Below, in pieces: positions 44,972 to 56,205 of a stretch of DNA of 64,000 bases. This DNA is from Gentiana macrophylla (taxonomy: Eukaryota > Streptophyta > Magnoliopsida > Gentianales > Gentianaceae), in contig JAOBSW010001261.1 in assembly GCA_026214975.1 (NCBI GenBank), forward strand, positions 1-64,000, given 5' to 3'. Within the stretch, counting starts at the first letter, position 1, and every line of letters starts with the position of its first letter. A model generated the notes under the pieces. That model worked only from the letters and a program-made list of their open reading frames with translations, did not search any database and was not told where the DNA came from. The translations under genes and the position numbers were made by a program.

Positions 44972-45608
44972 ATGTCTAGGTTAGATGTAGAGATTGATAA
45001 ATTCACAAACAAGGAACAATTTCAATCTGTGGCAAATCAAGTTGCATGCTCTGTTGAAGAAACTAGGGCTTTGGGCTCTATTGAAAAAATCGTTGGATGC
45101 AGGAAACACTGATATGGCCAATCTGGAGGAGAAAGCACATTCAATGATTTTGTTGTGCTTGTCTGATGATGTTATCACTGAAGTTGCTGAAGAGGATTCA
45201 GTAGAAGGGTTGTGGCGGAAGTTTGAGAGTCTATGTATGACAAAGTCGTTGACCAAAAAGTTGCTGATGAAGCAACGTCTGTTCAGTTTAAAGATGCATG
45301 AATAGATGCCTCTCAGAGATCATCTAGACAAGCTGAACACAAGATTGCTTGATTTAAGGAGTATTGGTGTTAAGATCGAATATGAGGATGCAGCTCTAAT
45401 TTTTTTGATATCACTGCCAGCATCATATGAGAATTTTGTGCAGTCTTTTTTTGTTTGGAGAGACACGGTTGCATTGGAGGATGTTAGGGAGTCTCTCCAT
45501 AATCGAGAGCTAAGGCATAATTCATCTTGCACAAGTACAAACAATCGGGCTGCTGATTTGGTTGCTAGTAGCGATTTCAAAGTGAATGCAAATATGGTGC
45601 AGATCTGA
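44972..45608 (+). pseudogene. Copia gag (UBN2 type) of element C (U2)
   Basis: ATGTCTAGGTTAGATG start (MSRLDVEIDKFT), then a one-base frame change near 45,007 where U1 reads in frame. After it, LWQIKLHALLKKLGLWALL, LEEKAHSMILLCLSDDVITE, LWRKFESLCMTKSLTKKLL, one in-frame TAG (45,303-45,305), PLRDHLDKLNTRLLDLRSIG, ASYENFVQSFFVWRDTVALE and NRAADLVASSDF to a stop at 45,608. About 212 codons, the UBN2 domain of plant copia gag without the C-terminal CCHC knuckle. Combining U1 and U2, a single open frame seems to have existed recently. Confidence 0.78.
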
Positions 45609-46394
45609 ATCGAATGGAGTGTTGGCAAGTAGGTGGAGCTTTAGGTCCATACTCAATTTGTGTTTGTAGAACTCTCTGTGAGAGACCAACACTAATATGA
45701 CACTTGGTTGTGCATCTAAACTTGAAGAATCAAGAGCTGAATCTGGTGGAACCAAAATATGGGGTCGGCTGAGTCAAGGTCTGCTAATCTAGTACTAGCT
45801 AAGTGAAAGTTGGCTGGGTAGGGGAATGTTCAAGTCTGGGAAGTCTACTGATAAAAGTCAGTTGATTTCATCTGTCGCCAGAGTGGCGTCTCTTGAATCT
45901 CATTGAACATGTCTGTGTTGGTTCTCAGATCTGTAATGGAAGTCTCAAAGCAGAGTAAAGTGCGCTTAGCATCCGTGAACATGTCCGAGGTGGAGTTCTC
46001 ATCCGGAGGAGTCTAACCTAAATTCATCCGTCATTTCGAATCTAAATCAAATGTGCAATCTATTTCGTTGAAGTTGAATCTGAAGAACTCAATGAGAGTG
46101 TCCTTAGGTGAGGTAATTACATCCGAATCCGGTAATCACATCTTGTGCGGAGATCAAGTCTCAATCTATTGATCACATCTGTTCTCAACTCAATCAAGTC
46201 TGAATCTGTTAACCACAGAGGATCTCATCTGAAGTTGGTTTCTCATCTGGAGTTAACTCTCATATGGAGGAATCACATATGTATCTGTTAAGTCTGAAGA
46301 AATCTGGAAGCTCAGGTGAGGGCAGGTCAGCTGAGTGGATTCCGTGGTGTAATTTGGTTGACTATGATTGAGAGTTCAAGTCAAGGTGGAGATT

Positions 46395-46936
46395 TGTTAG
46401 AAAAGTGTGACTTGATCTCTAATTCGGTGGAATCTATCTATTAGTCAGCTGAGTGATGGTCAGCTGACTAGTGTATTCGAATCTAGGAAGTCAGCTGAAG
46501 TGGCAGCTGAAGTCGTCTGTCAGCAGAGTGGAGTCTGCTGAGTCTGTTGAATACAACTGGGTACTACATCTGATATGGGGAAAGTCAGCAGGGTATTGTC
46601 AGCAGGTTACGTCTGGTGGAGTCAGCTGAGCTGAGTTCACATCTGGGGTATTTTAGTCAATTAGCCTGTATTTATGGTGGCTAGGTCTAGGGTTTGGTGA
46701 CTATAAATACACATCCGTTTTAACCTTGTACACTTGCAGCAAATTAGTGGGAGCAATTGCAGAGTCTGTAAAATCTTCAGTGATAATATAATCTCCTTGT
46801 TTCTGCCTGTGGACTAGTCGGCACATTGCCGGAAACCACGTTAAATCCCATGTTATTGTTTCTTGTGTGATTTATGCTTTAACGTTTATTCTTGATTATT
46901 GCAATCTGCTTTGATCCACGAGGGTCTGTTATAACA
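46395..46936 (+). repeat. Element C 3' LTR (U2)
   Basis: 542 bp, TGTTAGAAAAG...TTATAACA. Confidence 0.78.
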
Positions 46937-47816
46937 ACCTGCTTTGGTATCCAAAGATAAATCACGATACAAACGAAACAAAATTTCATTAACCATAGTC
47001 TATTCAAATGAAGTCGAACAAGAGGGCAAATTAATGTTTGAATTTAACTTGTTTGGTTCGTCATTCGTCGTGAGTTAGATTGATTATTAAAGTAAACATA
47101 TATATATTTTCCTAGTTCAACCCGGTTATAAAACATAATCCATAAAATGAGAAATATAACGTTTAATGATAGATTAGTAAAATACACAGAAACCTCGCTA
47201 CAACCACATTGAAAGTTGGTCGGCATTGATTTCCAATGCAATCTAAGCAATTAAGACGCAATATAATAACCCTTTTTTCCTTCCTTGCTTATAGTCTATG
47301 TTGGTCGGCATTATTATGCGTTTATAAGCATGAAACTTTAAATAATTGTAAGTCACAGCTATCAAATTGTCTTATGCATAGACCGTACACTTTGAAATGT
47401 TGGTGTTTTCTAAGGATTGCTTGGTCTCTGATAAGGATAGGATGGAGAGTGTTTAAAGGTGGAATTTGGAATAGATATACTATTTCTCTTGATCGTCGTT
47501 TTGGTCCCTTAGCAAAGATGGATTGTTCTCTGTTTATCACTGCCGAACACGATACTAGCAAGAATAACTCCGTCAATCACAATATAGCATTTAGAGAGGC
47601 ATGGTCGATCCCACAAACACTATATTTTAGTATATTGTCATCCAAAACTAAAATCAAGAGGCCAAATAAAAGGCCGGTCGTTCATCAAAATAATTTGGAA
47701 AAAATCCTAAAACTATAGGAAGATTGAAAACAATAAAATAAAATATTTGAAGGTTTAAACGATTTTATTACGAGGATAGTTAAAAAAAGATCCAATTAGT
47801 CCAACCAAATTTAAAT
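46937..47816. other. Shared non-coding block (U2)
   Basis: Partner of 9,462-10,336. It preserves, near 47,792-47,810, the unoccupied counterpart of the element E target (AATTAGTCCAACCAAA). Confidence 0.5.
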
Positions 47817-48600
47817 TTTCAAAGTGTGACTTGATCTCCAAGTCTGGTGGAACAAAATCTAGGATCAGTTTAGAATGATGGTATGCTGATCGAGAGTGCA
47901 GCTGAGTTTCATCTGTCAACGGTCTGTTGAGGCTGCTAAGTCTGTGAATACTGCTGAGTTATGCAATATGGTCTGCTTGATTACAAGTTTGGAACGGTCA
48001 GTTGAGCTAGGTTTCAACCGGTGGAGACTTGGGTCTAGATCTGGGGTATTTATGATAGTTGCGACAAAGATCTTATGGAGGCCAGGGTTTAGAAAATTGT
48101 GCCTATAAATGCCAGTGTTGTAATCAATGTAGAGCGTGTGAAAACCTTGTAACTTTTGTGCTTAGAAAAATATCTCATTTTTTCTGTCCGTGAGGTAGTC
48201 GACACGAAATCGAAAACCACATTAAGTCACTGTGTTCTCAATTTTTATGTGTTTTATCAATTTCCGTCATTGTTTGCTGTTAGATTGCTTCTATTTTTCT
48301 CCCTCCGTCCCATTTTGTTTGGGATATTTTGGAACTCTAAAAATTTAAGGAAACATCATTTATTAGCTTGTCTAGTTGTTAAAAACATAACTACTTTACA
48401 ATTATGTTCTTCTTTTATTGTCCTTAAACTTTTTAATAAATTTAGTTATGTGGGCATTTTGGGAATTTAAGAAGAAACTTTTAGTCTAAATTTAGTTATG
48501 TGACTTATTTTGGGACATCCATAAATGGAATAAGTCCCAAATAATTTGGATGCAGGGAGTATCTTTCTTGGAGTGCAAGTTTATGCATCGTGTTCTAACA
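47817..48600 (+). repeat. LTR B with nested MITE (U2)
   Basis: 784 bp; MITE at 48,299-48,559. A degraded primer site GCTGTATCGAGATC follows. Confidence 0.7.
48299..48559. mobile_element. Stowaway-type MITE (U2)
   Basis: CTCCCTCCGTCCCATTT left terminus; the right terminus GCAGGGAG is followed by TA. It carries the empty TRIM target at about 48,508. Confidence 0.77.
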
Positions 48601-49133
48601 AAGCTGTATCGAGATCATGGTTGAGAGATTTGCGTGTATTTGCAGATGAACAGTGATTGATCTTCACCAAGACAGTGCTAGGATTTTGTGAAAAAAATAT
48701 ATATTTTTAGCAAGAAGGATGTCAGACCACCGGAGGATTCCATACTTATGGTCACTTTGTTTGAATATCTTGTTTCTAATTTCGAATATCAAAGCGACAT
48801 AGATTTCCTTTTTTTACAATGCATTCTCCGCTAACTATGATCGATGGCGCCAAGAAGAGGATGAATATAGGAAAAGCCGGTACTTATAAGTATGTTATTG
48901 CTCTTACAAACACATTAAACCGTTATGAGGTTCCAAAGAATCGTTTATAGCCATGTTGGAGCCTCACTCCTCCGAGCTAGTCGACATATCCAAGACCATA
49001 GCTCGGGTAGAAACCTTCCTTTAACTTCTACCATAGTTGTGTATCCTTCTACATGGAAGAGGAATTGCAAACACATTTTGTTTTTAGTTGACCTTTTCTA
49101 GCCACCAGGAAACTTTAATTCATTTGCAAAAGG
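48601..49133 (+). other. B interior (U2, right copy)
   Basis: Partner of 11,132-11,675: single leader, same unidentified interior, broken. It ends at LTR A of the longer copia element. Confidence 0.45.
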
Positions 49134-49634
49134 TGTTGGTGTTTTGTGGACCTAATCCCGGGGTCGGTAAAGAATGATGGTCTCATTGATCAAGAGTATT
49201 CAAGTCTGGGAAGTCAGCTGAGTGAAGTGCAGCTGAGATCCATCTATCAGCAGAGTGGGTTTGCTGATTCTATTGAATATTGCTAGTTCTCGCATCTCAG
49301 GCGACTTTGGTTACATTTGGTGGGGGTCGTGATGCTAGCCCATATCTTGGGGCATTATAATGGGAAATCCAATAGTTACTTAATAGCAGTTAGGGTTTGG
49401 TTTCCAATTCGATAAATACCCAATCGCTGCAATAAATAAAGTGTGGACTCTTTGCGGATTTCCATGCATAGTAAAATATCTCTATTTATGTCCGTGGAGT
49501 AGTTGGCACAACGCCGGAAACCATGTTAAATCACTGTGTTCTTCTTGTTTCTATGTTTTTTTATTTTTCAATCACGTTTGAATTGCTTCAGTTTAATCTT
49601 TCTTGGTTGGTTAGATTTATATCTTGATAAAACA
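49134..49634 (+). repeat. Element A 5' LTR
   Basis: About 500 bp with GATAAATACCC near 49,411. Its first ~40 bases differ from the TGTTGTCAAA start of the 3' LTR, so the boundary is approximate. Primer site AAGTATCAGAGC follows at 49,639-49,650. Confidence 0.7.
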
Positions 49635-49749
49635 AACAAGTATCAGAGCGTTGGCTTAGGGAATCTACAGTTGAACATGGTTGATCTTCACCAAGAACGG
49701 GGATGGTGCTAGGATTTTGTGATCAAATGTCTATTATTTAGCAAGAAGG

Positions 49750-50370
49750 ATGTCGGCAATTAACTTAAAGATTGACAAATTCCTAGGAGAAGCAGTTTCG
49801 GTCCATAGCAGATCAATATGTGGGCTTGTTGAAGCAACAAGGGTTGTGGACTCCTTTATCCGGTAAAAAGGATGCTAGTTCTGATGAGGTGGCCAGTCTT
49901 GAGGAAAAAGAACATTCAACCATCATGTTGTGCTTCTCGGATGATGTAAACACAGAAGGTCCTGAAGAGAACACCGCTGATGGGTTATAGTTGAAGCTGT
50001 AAAGCCTATATATGACTAAGTGATTGACCAACAAATTGCTGCTGAAGCACATGCTGTTCAGCCTAAGGATGCATGAAAGGATTAAACTAAGAGATCATCT
50101 TGATCAGTTGAACACAATATTGATGGAATTAAGGAATATTGATGTGAAGATTGAGGATGAAGATGCGACTCTAATCCTGTTGGTGTCATTACTGGCATCT
50201 TATGAGAACTTTGTGCAATCATTCATAGTTGGGAGGGATACAATGGCTTTGGAGGATGTAAGATCAACTTTACATGCCAGGGAGCAGACAAATAAGGTAG
50301 TAGGGTCAGACAGCCAGGCAGCTGGCTCGGTAGTCTATAGCAGTATTGCAAAAAATAGATCTTTTCATGG
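49750..50370 (+). pseudogene. Element A gag (UBN2 type)
   Basis: ATGTCGGCAATTAAC start (MSAINLKIDKF). After an early frame change: EATRVVDSF/LKQQGLWTPL-type region, DEVASLEEKEHSTIMLCFSD, stops near 49,988 and 50,006, then an open stretch 50,024-50,377 with NKLLLKHMLFSLRMHE, LRDHLDQLNTILMELRNIDV, SYENFVQSFIVGRDTMALED and SDSQAAGSVVYSS. It is cut by the insert at 50,371; the CCHC part resumes at about 50,787. Confidence 0.77.
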
Positions 50371-50786
50371 AAAATAAGATCGTCACTGAAAGTGCGAAAT
50401 TTTATCACTAGAGGTCTTATGTGACGAATTTCTTTATTGCGAAGATTGTCGCGTAAGAGGTGACACTAAGTTCTATTGTAACAAACATTAATAACTGTCA
50501 CAAAAGCACTCTAGATTTTTTGCGACAAACAAGTATTTGTCACTGATATGAACTTTAGATGACAATGTATTTGACGTGAAAGAATTAAAAGTTTATCATT
50601 AAATCATTGTTTGTCACAAAAGGGTAAAAACAACCTTGATGCTTTAACACATAAAATGACAAACACTTCGTCACTAGAAGTAATTTTTATAAACATAATA
50701 AAAAAAAGTAATAATTTTGTTGACAATATGAATAATATTAATTATTATTTTATTATTAATATTATAATTATAATATTAATATCAAT
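50371..50786. mobile_element. Unclassified insertion in gag A, possibly CACTA-derived
   Basis: A/T-rich segment of about 416 bp that splits gag. Its left two-thirds holds many GTCAC/GTGAC words (CGTCACT, TGTCACAAAA, TGTGACGAA) in both orientations, like subterminal repeats of a class II element. The right junction ...GCTAGTG could be a CACTA 3' end (TAGTG). No convincing inverted termini or target duplication, so the family is open. Confidence 0.4.
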
Positions 50787-51480
50787 AATGCTAGTGTGGG
50801 AAAGGGCATGGGCGGTATGAAAAGAAGCAGTCTAAGAAGAGAAGGTCCAAAGGTCCTAAGTCCATAGGTGTTTGCAATTACCTTAAGGAGCAGAGACATT
50901 TGGAAGTCTAATTGTCCAAAGAGAAAGAAGCAGCACCAGAGCAATTATGTAACATCGGTTGTAGCAACTAGGCATGACTCAAATGAGGACATGGTTCTGG
51001 TGGCAGGGGAGTCAGCATATCATGGTGATGTGTGGATTCTAGACTCTGGAGCATCATATCATATTTATCCACACATGGAGTGGTTCTGAAGCTATGAGTA
51101 GATAGATGTATGGCATGTTTCTATGGCCAACAGAAAATTCTACAAGGTGGTGGGGATAGGCTCAATTAAGGTGAGGACAAAAGATGGTAGATTTTGCAAA
51201 CCGAGGGATGTTAGACATGTCCTACAGCTGACCAAGAATTTGGTATCTCTCAGTCTACTAGACATCAAGGTGTTAAATTTCAATGGTGAAGGTGGAGTTC
51301 TAAATGTCTACAAAGACTCAGATGTGGTTCTCAGGGGTATCAAAAGGGGAAGCTTGTAGATATTAGAAGGTTTTACTATATCTAGGTATGGTGTTGCTAA
51401 TTCATCAACAGTTCACCAGTCACAACAGACTAAGTTGTGGCACGTGATACTGGGTCACATGGGTGAAAGAAGAATGCATG
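50787..51480 (+). pseudogene. Element A gag C-terminus, protease and pre-integrase region
   Basis: In frames: K/R/S-rich linker, a decayed zinc-knuckle region (GVCNYLKEQRHLE), DMVLVAGESAYHGDVWILDS, the aspartic protease motif DSGAS (51,042-51,056), MANRKFYKVVGIGSIKVRTK, RDVRHVLQLTKNLVSLSLLD, then LWHVILGHMGERRMH, the GAG-pre-integrase motif. Copia order (protease before integrase). Open stretches at 50,868-51,089 and 51,123-51,359; otherwise shifted. Confidence 0.8.
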
Positions 51481-51529
51481 TTTTTTTTTTATAAGAGGGA
51501 TGTGTTTTGTGGATATAAAGTAAAATATT

Positions 51530-51685
51530 TAGGTTTTGTGAGCACTTTGTGTTTGGGAAGCTTCATAGGAGCAAGTTCTCAGCAGACGTACACAAAACAT
51601 CTATGATTGTTGGGGTCCATCAAGGGTGGAATCATTTGGTGGTCTAAAAGACCTTCTCAGTGCTGAGTCTGAAGGACCTTCTCAG
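51530..51685 (+). pseudogene. Element A integrase, N-terminal fragment
   Basis: CEHFVFGKLHRSKFSADVHK is the HHCC finger's CxxC half, then in another frame YDCWGPSRVESFGGLKDLLS, the first catalytic Asp region. The core is lost at the junction with the LTR at 51,686. Confidence 0.75.
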
Positions 51686-53274
51686 TGTTAAGTGATCGGC
51701 CGTTGCTAGGTGTTCAATCTTACGGGCAATGTACCGGGTCAATCGTAGTCTAATAACGGGGAGTCAAGGTCGTATCCCACAGGGATGTGAGGTTAAGTAC
51801 CAAAATCACTTGCTCATTTGGTTCTGGCAACAAAGACTAAAATTGAATACTTTATACAAAAGTGAGCAATGATATCACTCCACCACTTACCACATAATTG
51901 CCATCAAAAGAGAAACTAAAAGAATTAAAATCTAAGGCTAGCCAAGACAAAATGTCATAGTGATAGAGTAGTTTCTTGTGGCCTTGTGATAATTTAATGG
52001 TGCAAACCTATAATCTATTAGTCGAGCCCTTAAAACCAGTGCCCTTTTAAAACCACGCTTTCCAACAAGCCTACTTAGCAGACCAACACCGTGCGTGTCA
52101 CCGGTTCGATTTTAACTATCTAACAAGCGGAATAAACATTATGAAGCTCTATGGTTTCGTAGACAAGCTACAAACCCCACTTAGGAGACCGAGACCATGT
52201 CAAGGTTCGATTTTACCTATTGGTTCCCTTGTCCCTTTTCCCACACAATGAATCTTCTCTCGATCTCATCTATATGTGTGTATGTGTGTGTTAATGTTAG
52301 GCAATGAGTCTAACACAACTAACAATGAGCATAAGCAAGGAAAATTAAATAAAACAAATGTATGTAAATAAATTACTCCTTCATACTAACCACAAGATTC
52401 CACAATACCACAAATCACATTTTTGCGTTAGATTTCTATATCTTCATCTTCAGCTTCTCAAAATGGGCTTTACACTATGCAAGGATATGAAGAATCCGAG
52501 TAATAATCTAACTAAAACAAAAACAAAAGGAGAGAAAATTAATGGGAAATAAGTTAAATAAAAAATTACCCATACTTAAAAACGTACTTCTTCAATTCCA
52601 TCTTCTCCCAAACATAAGGTGTCAATTTACACCCCCAAGTACAGCTTGCCACTAACTACACTCATGGAAGAAAGAAGAAATTTTGAAGAGAACCTTCATA
52701 AGATTACAACTACATAGCTATATTACATGATTTTGTGTTTGAGTGACCTCCCCAAGGTCCTACAATGGTGGAATGGTGGCTCTAAGGGTTTTGAGGAAGG
52801 GGAGAATGGTTCTTGCAGTTGAAAATAGTGTTTTTATAGTGAAACTCGTGTCCATGATGAAATTCCCGAGTTTCCCATGTTTTTCTGCTCATTCCGGCTT
52901 CCGCAAACATCCTTTTGGCTCCAACCAACAACTTCTGGCGCCCGCCAACTTCTACTGGTGGTCGCCAACTGCTACTGACATGTTCAGTAAATCAGGCATA
53001 ACTTTGTGTTTAGACCTCAGTTTCATGTGATTCAAAATGACTTAGAAAGCTCATTTAAGGATGTACAAGTCTCAAGAACATGTCTAGTCCTGATTCAGCC
53101 TATAAAGTGGGACAAAAGTCTCCTAAAGTCAGTTTTTGGTTGCATTTCCTAGTACAAAGAGATGGTTGACTTTCGGAACACGTCTTATCAACATCAAAAT
53201 CATAAATCCAAAAGCTGGGTTGTCTAACATCCTTCAATGACACGATAAAAATACCAAGCGTAAACCCGTCAACA
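51686..53274 (-). repeat. Solitary gypsy-like LTR (I) inside element A
   Basis: TGTTAAGTGATCGG...CCCGTCAACA, 1,589 bp, ends TG/CA. It carries ACCGGGTCAATCG and ATCCCACAGGGATGTGAGG near 51,731-51,793, a box also seen in LTRs E and F on the same strand; hence minus orientation. Non-coding. Flanks do not match, so it is a solo LTR with deletion around it or a truncated element. Confidence 0.6.
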
Positions 53275-53489
53275 AAAGATTGATGCTAATAACCCAAAAT
53301 ATTATTAAAACTACTTTATTTATTAATACTTACTACTTATAGTATCATAATGAATATTATGCAAAAAGATATCAAAAGATGCAAAATAACTTTCAAAAGA
53401 ATGGGAAAATAGGATAATATCATCTTGAAATACATCCTAAAATTTATTTACATCTTGAGTTTGAGATGTAAGATTTGGGTCTTTGCCAA
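53275..53489. other. Unassigned A/T-rich sequence
   Basis: Between LTR I and the RT remnant; no domain or repeat that I recognise. Confidence 0.3.
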
Positions 53490-54300
53490 AAGATTTTAGC
53501 GATAGAAATATTTAGAGACAATAGTGAGAGGAAGTTGTTTTTGTCTAAATAGGGTTACATCTGAAGCTTTTGCAAGGTTTGGCATGTCTACGGCAAAACC
53601 AATATATACTCTATTGCATTCAATGCTCATCTATCCATTTATGCTTCACAATTAATAGAGGAGAGGACTACATGTCAAAGGATCCACATGCTAGTGCGGT
53701 TGGGACGATTTAGTGTATGCCATGGTTTGCACTAGGCCTGATCGGCTCGGCCGATCGGTGTTGTTAGAAGATTTATGGCTCAACACTGGAAAGGAACACT
53801 AGAAACCTGTGAAAAAATGTTCAGTTACATTGGGGGTACAGCAGATGTTGGAGTCATTTATGGAGGTGATACTCAGGGTCTGGTCATAAGGTACAATGAT
53901 GCTGATGCTGGTCATAAGGTACAATAGGAAATCAATGACTGGTTATTTTTTCACATTAGGGAATTTAGTAGTATGCTGGAAGGCAACTCTTTAGACAATA
54001 GTAGCTTTATCAAACACTGAGGCGGAGAATACATGGCGCTTACTAAAGAAGCCAAGGAGGGCATCTGGTTGAAGGGTCTAGTCAGTGATTTGGGGCTACA
54101 TCAGGATCAATCTGAGATATATTGTGAGAGTTTGAGTGCAAAATGTTTGGCTAATGAGTTGGTTCATCATGAGAGATCAAAGCATATATATGTGAGGTAT
54201 CATTTCCTAAGGAATGATAAGAGGATCCAAGTTAGGAAGATCAACAACTAGGAGGATCCTACGGATATGTTATTTAGTATATGAATCAGAGCATGTTTCA
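53490..54300 (+). pseudogene. Element A RT C-terminus and RNase H, frame broken
   Basis: Frames give EIFRDNSERKLFLSK, FGMSTAKPIYTPIAFNAHLS, EDYMSKDPHASAVGTI, a decayed SRFMAQ/GKEHW region, TADVGVIYGGDTQ, SMTGYFFTLGNLVVCWKA, and an open run MALTKEAKEGIWLKGLVSDL, LHQDQSEIYCESLSAKCLAN, RSKHIYVRYHFLRNDKRIQV. These are the classic copia RT end and RNase H landmarks. The TEAEY motif at 54,016 has a small insertion. Confidence 0.82.
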
Positions 54301-54492
54301 GCTATGTCGGGACTTGCTGAACATTTGAAGCTTATAAATATAGATACTCAGCTGAGGGCAAATCGATTTAGTGGATTCTATGGAGAAATCTGGTACAGTA
54401 GATCTGGAATTGATGAGAGTATATAGTACAGTACATCTCAAGTATGCAATATGTTTTTGGGTTAGACATGAGTTCAAGGCAAGGTGGAGATT

Positions 54493-55015
54493 TGTTGTCA
54501 AATTTACTTGATGTCTACATCTTGTGGAACTAATATAGGGTCAGTTGAGAATGATGGTCTGTTGATCAAGAGTATTCACGTCTAGGATGTCAATTGAGTG
54601 AAGTGCAGCTAAGATCCATTTGTCCTCAGAGTGAGTCTTCTACGTCTGTTGAATACGGTTGTGTTTTGCATATGGGCTGCTTGGTTACATAGTTGGTGGA
54701 TTCAACAGTGCTTGTCCACATCTAGGGCATTTATGGGAAATCCAGAAGTTGCTTAATGACGGTTAGGGTTAGGTTTCCATGGCTATAAATACCCAGTCGT
54801 TGTAATCAATGTAGTGTGGAATCTTTGTGAATTTTTGTGCATAATATAATAGCTCCATTTTTGTCTGTGGAGTAGCCGGTGCAATTCCAGAAACGACGTT
54901 AAATAACTATATTCTTCTTGTTTCTGTGTTTTGTCAGTTTGCCATTAATCTTTTATGTTTGAAGTGGTTTTCTTTGTTCATTCTTGGTTGGATAGATCCC
55001 TATCCTGTTATAACA
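54493..55015 (+). repeat. Element A 3' LTR
   Basis: 523 bp, TGTTGTCAAATTT...TTATAACA, TATAAATACCC near 54,782. Confidence 0.82.
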
Positions 55016-56037
55016 CAATCATTCATGTAAAATGGATATCACACCCTAATATACCTTTATTTAATTCAAGGAAACCAATGAAAATGATCTAACGTACATC
55101 TCCATCTGGGATGACTTGTAAACGATACAGACGTAACTTTGACAAAATCATCGTCTACGACAGTTTGATTAGTGAAAACTTGTCATTGATAATGATACAT
55201 TCCCAAAACTAGGGTGACAACTTTTTCATGACCATCATTCAAAAACCGTTGTTCAACAAAATCTATTTTGTTCAACGATTGTAGTTGATTTGGTGAAAAT
55301 TTTATGCCCTTAGAGTTGCGGATATTTCAAATATTATCGTTCAAGGTTTGCGGACAAGATTTAAATTATGCATGACGCACATTCTGGTACGACTATCACA
55401 CCTACATTTTATCTTCCACTCTGTCTAACTCGTGTAATTACAACTGTTCTTTGGATCACAATCAAAATCATCACATGTCATGTATTGAGTCGACGTAGAA
55501 GTTGGTGGCAGTGGATTAAGAGGACTTGGTAGCTATGGATCAATCTACCCTTGGTCGCAATCCTCATCCTCATCTCTTCTTCAAGCTCAGGAATCAAAGG
55601 TGGCGGCGAACCATGTGTGATACAATTCAAATCTTCAGATTCTTAGTTACACGTGCAGCCTTGCTTAAGGTAATCACAGCTACCAAAATCATTGCAAGGG
55701 GGAAAAAAAAAAATGGATCCTCAGAAATCATGTCCATTTTTTTTTTTGTGATTGAATCCCTGGTTTTTTTGGTTTAACTGAAACTAAAATTTCAATGTGA
55801 GGCAACCGTGATCGTAGTTGCTTTTCGCTTCATATAATAAATAGTGGAAATAAAGGACAATATAAAAGGCAAAAATGGCAATCATGACACAAGCAAAAAA
55901 AGGGTTTAAAATTACAAATTAAAAAATGGAAAATTAGGGATAAGGACACAATCTGAAATATTTTTAAATAACAAGACAGTTATATAATTTTTATAGGGAG
56001 AATGACAACTGCATAATTTTTATAGCGAGAAGGACAA
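55016..56037. other. Non-coding stretch, nothing recognised
   Basis: No retroelement domain or supportable gene. A frame at 55,526-55,777 (83 codons, ending in a hydrophobic run) has no recognisable domain. 55,110-55,260 has several GACAA/GTCAT words like a decayed class II element. Confidence 0.35.
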
Positions 56038-56205
56038 ACAGTGAATCCCGAAAATCAGTGAATCTTCCCAGCGAATCCTGAAATCAGTGAATTTCGACAG
56101 TGAATCCCCAAAATCAGTGCATTTCGACATTGAATTTTGAACATTAGTGAATTTCGACAGTGAATTTCGGCAGTGAATTTGAACAGTGAATTTCGACAGT
56201 GAATA
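56038..56205. repeat. Degenerate minisatellite (CAGTGAATTTCGA-like)
   Basis: Roughly a dozen units of 13-17 bp built on CAGTGAATTTCGA, with variants CAGTGAATCCCGA and CAGTGAATTTGAA. Confidence 0.7.

Larger units (their letters stand above)
44258..46936 (+). mobile_element. Gag-only copia element C, complete (U2)
   Basis: 5' LTR 44,258-44,827 and 3' LTR 46,395-46,936; primer site GCGGTATCAAAGC (44,829), polypurine tract AAGGTGGAGATTT (46,383-46,394). Flanks ACCCT and ACCTG. One gag-like gene, no pol; 45,609-46,394 is non-coding. It is the better-preserved copy of 6,785-9,461. Confidence 0.82.
39376..49145. repeat. 9.8-kb segmental duplication, copy U2
   Basis: Partner of 1,851-11,680. It diverges at its right end, where LTR A of the longer copia element follows instead of gypsy RT. 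Confidence 0.85.
49134..55015 (+). mobile_element. Copia element A, decayed, with two secondary insertions
   Basis: 5' LTR 49,134-49,634, primer site, UBN2-type gag, CCHC/protease region, integrase start, then RT end and RNase H, polypurine tract AAGGTGGAGATTT (54,481-54,492), 3' LTR 54,493-55,015. Most of integrase and RT is missing, with an unrelated LTR in the gap. No matching target duplication (CAATC follows the 3' LTR). Element A encodes what B and C lack, so its intact relatives could have mobilised them; that is inference. Confidence 0.82.

Noticed and set aside
47236..47718. 160-codon plus-strand frame in the shared block, with RIGWRVFKGGIWNRYT
   Set aside because: Disrupted in the other two copies of the block and without a known domain; partial conservation follows from DNA duplication.
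55526..55777. 83-codon frame with hydrophobic C-terminus
   Set aside because: No recognisable domain, and the C-terminus derives from an A run and a T run; not supportable as a gene.
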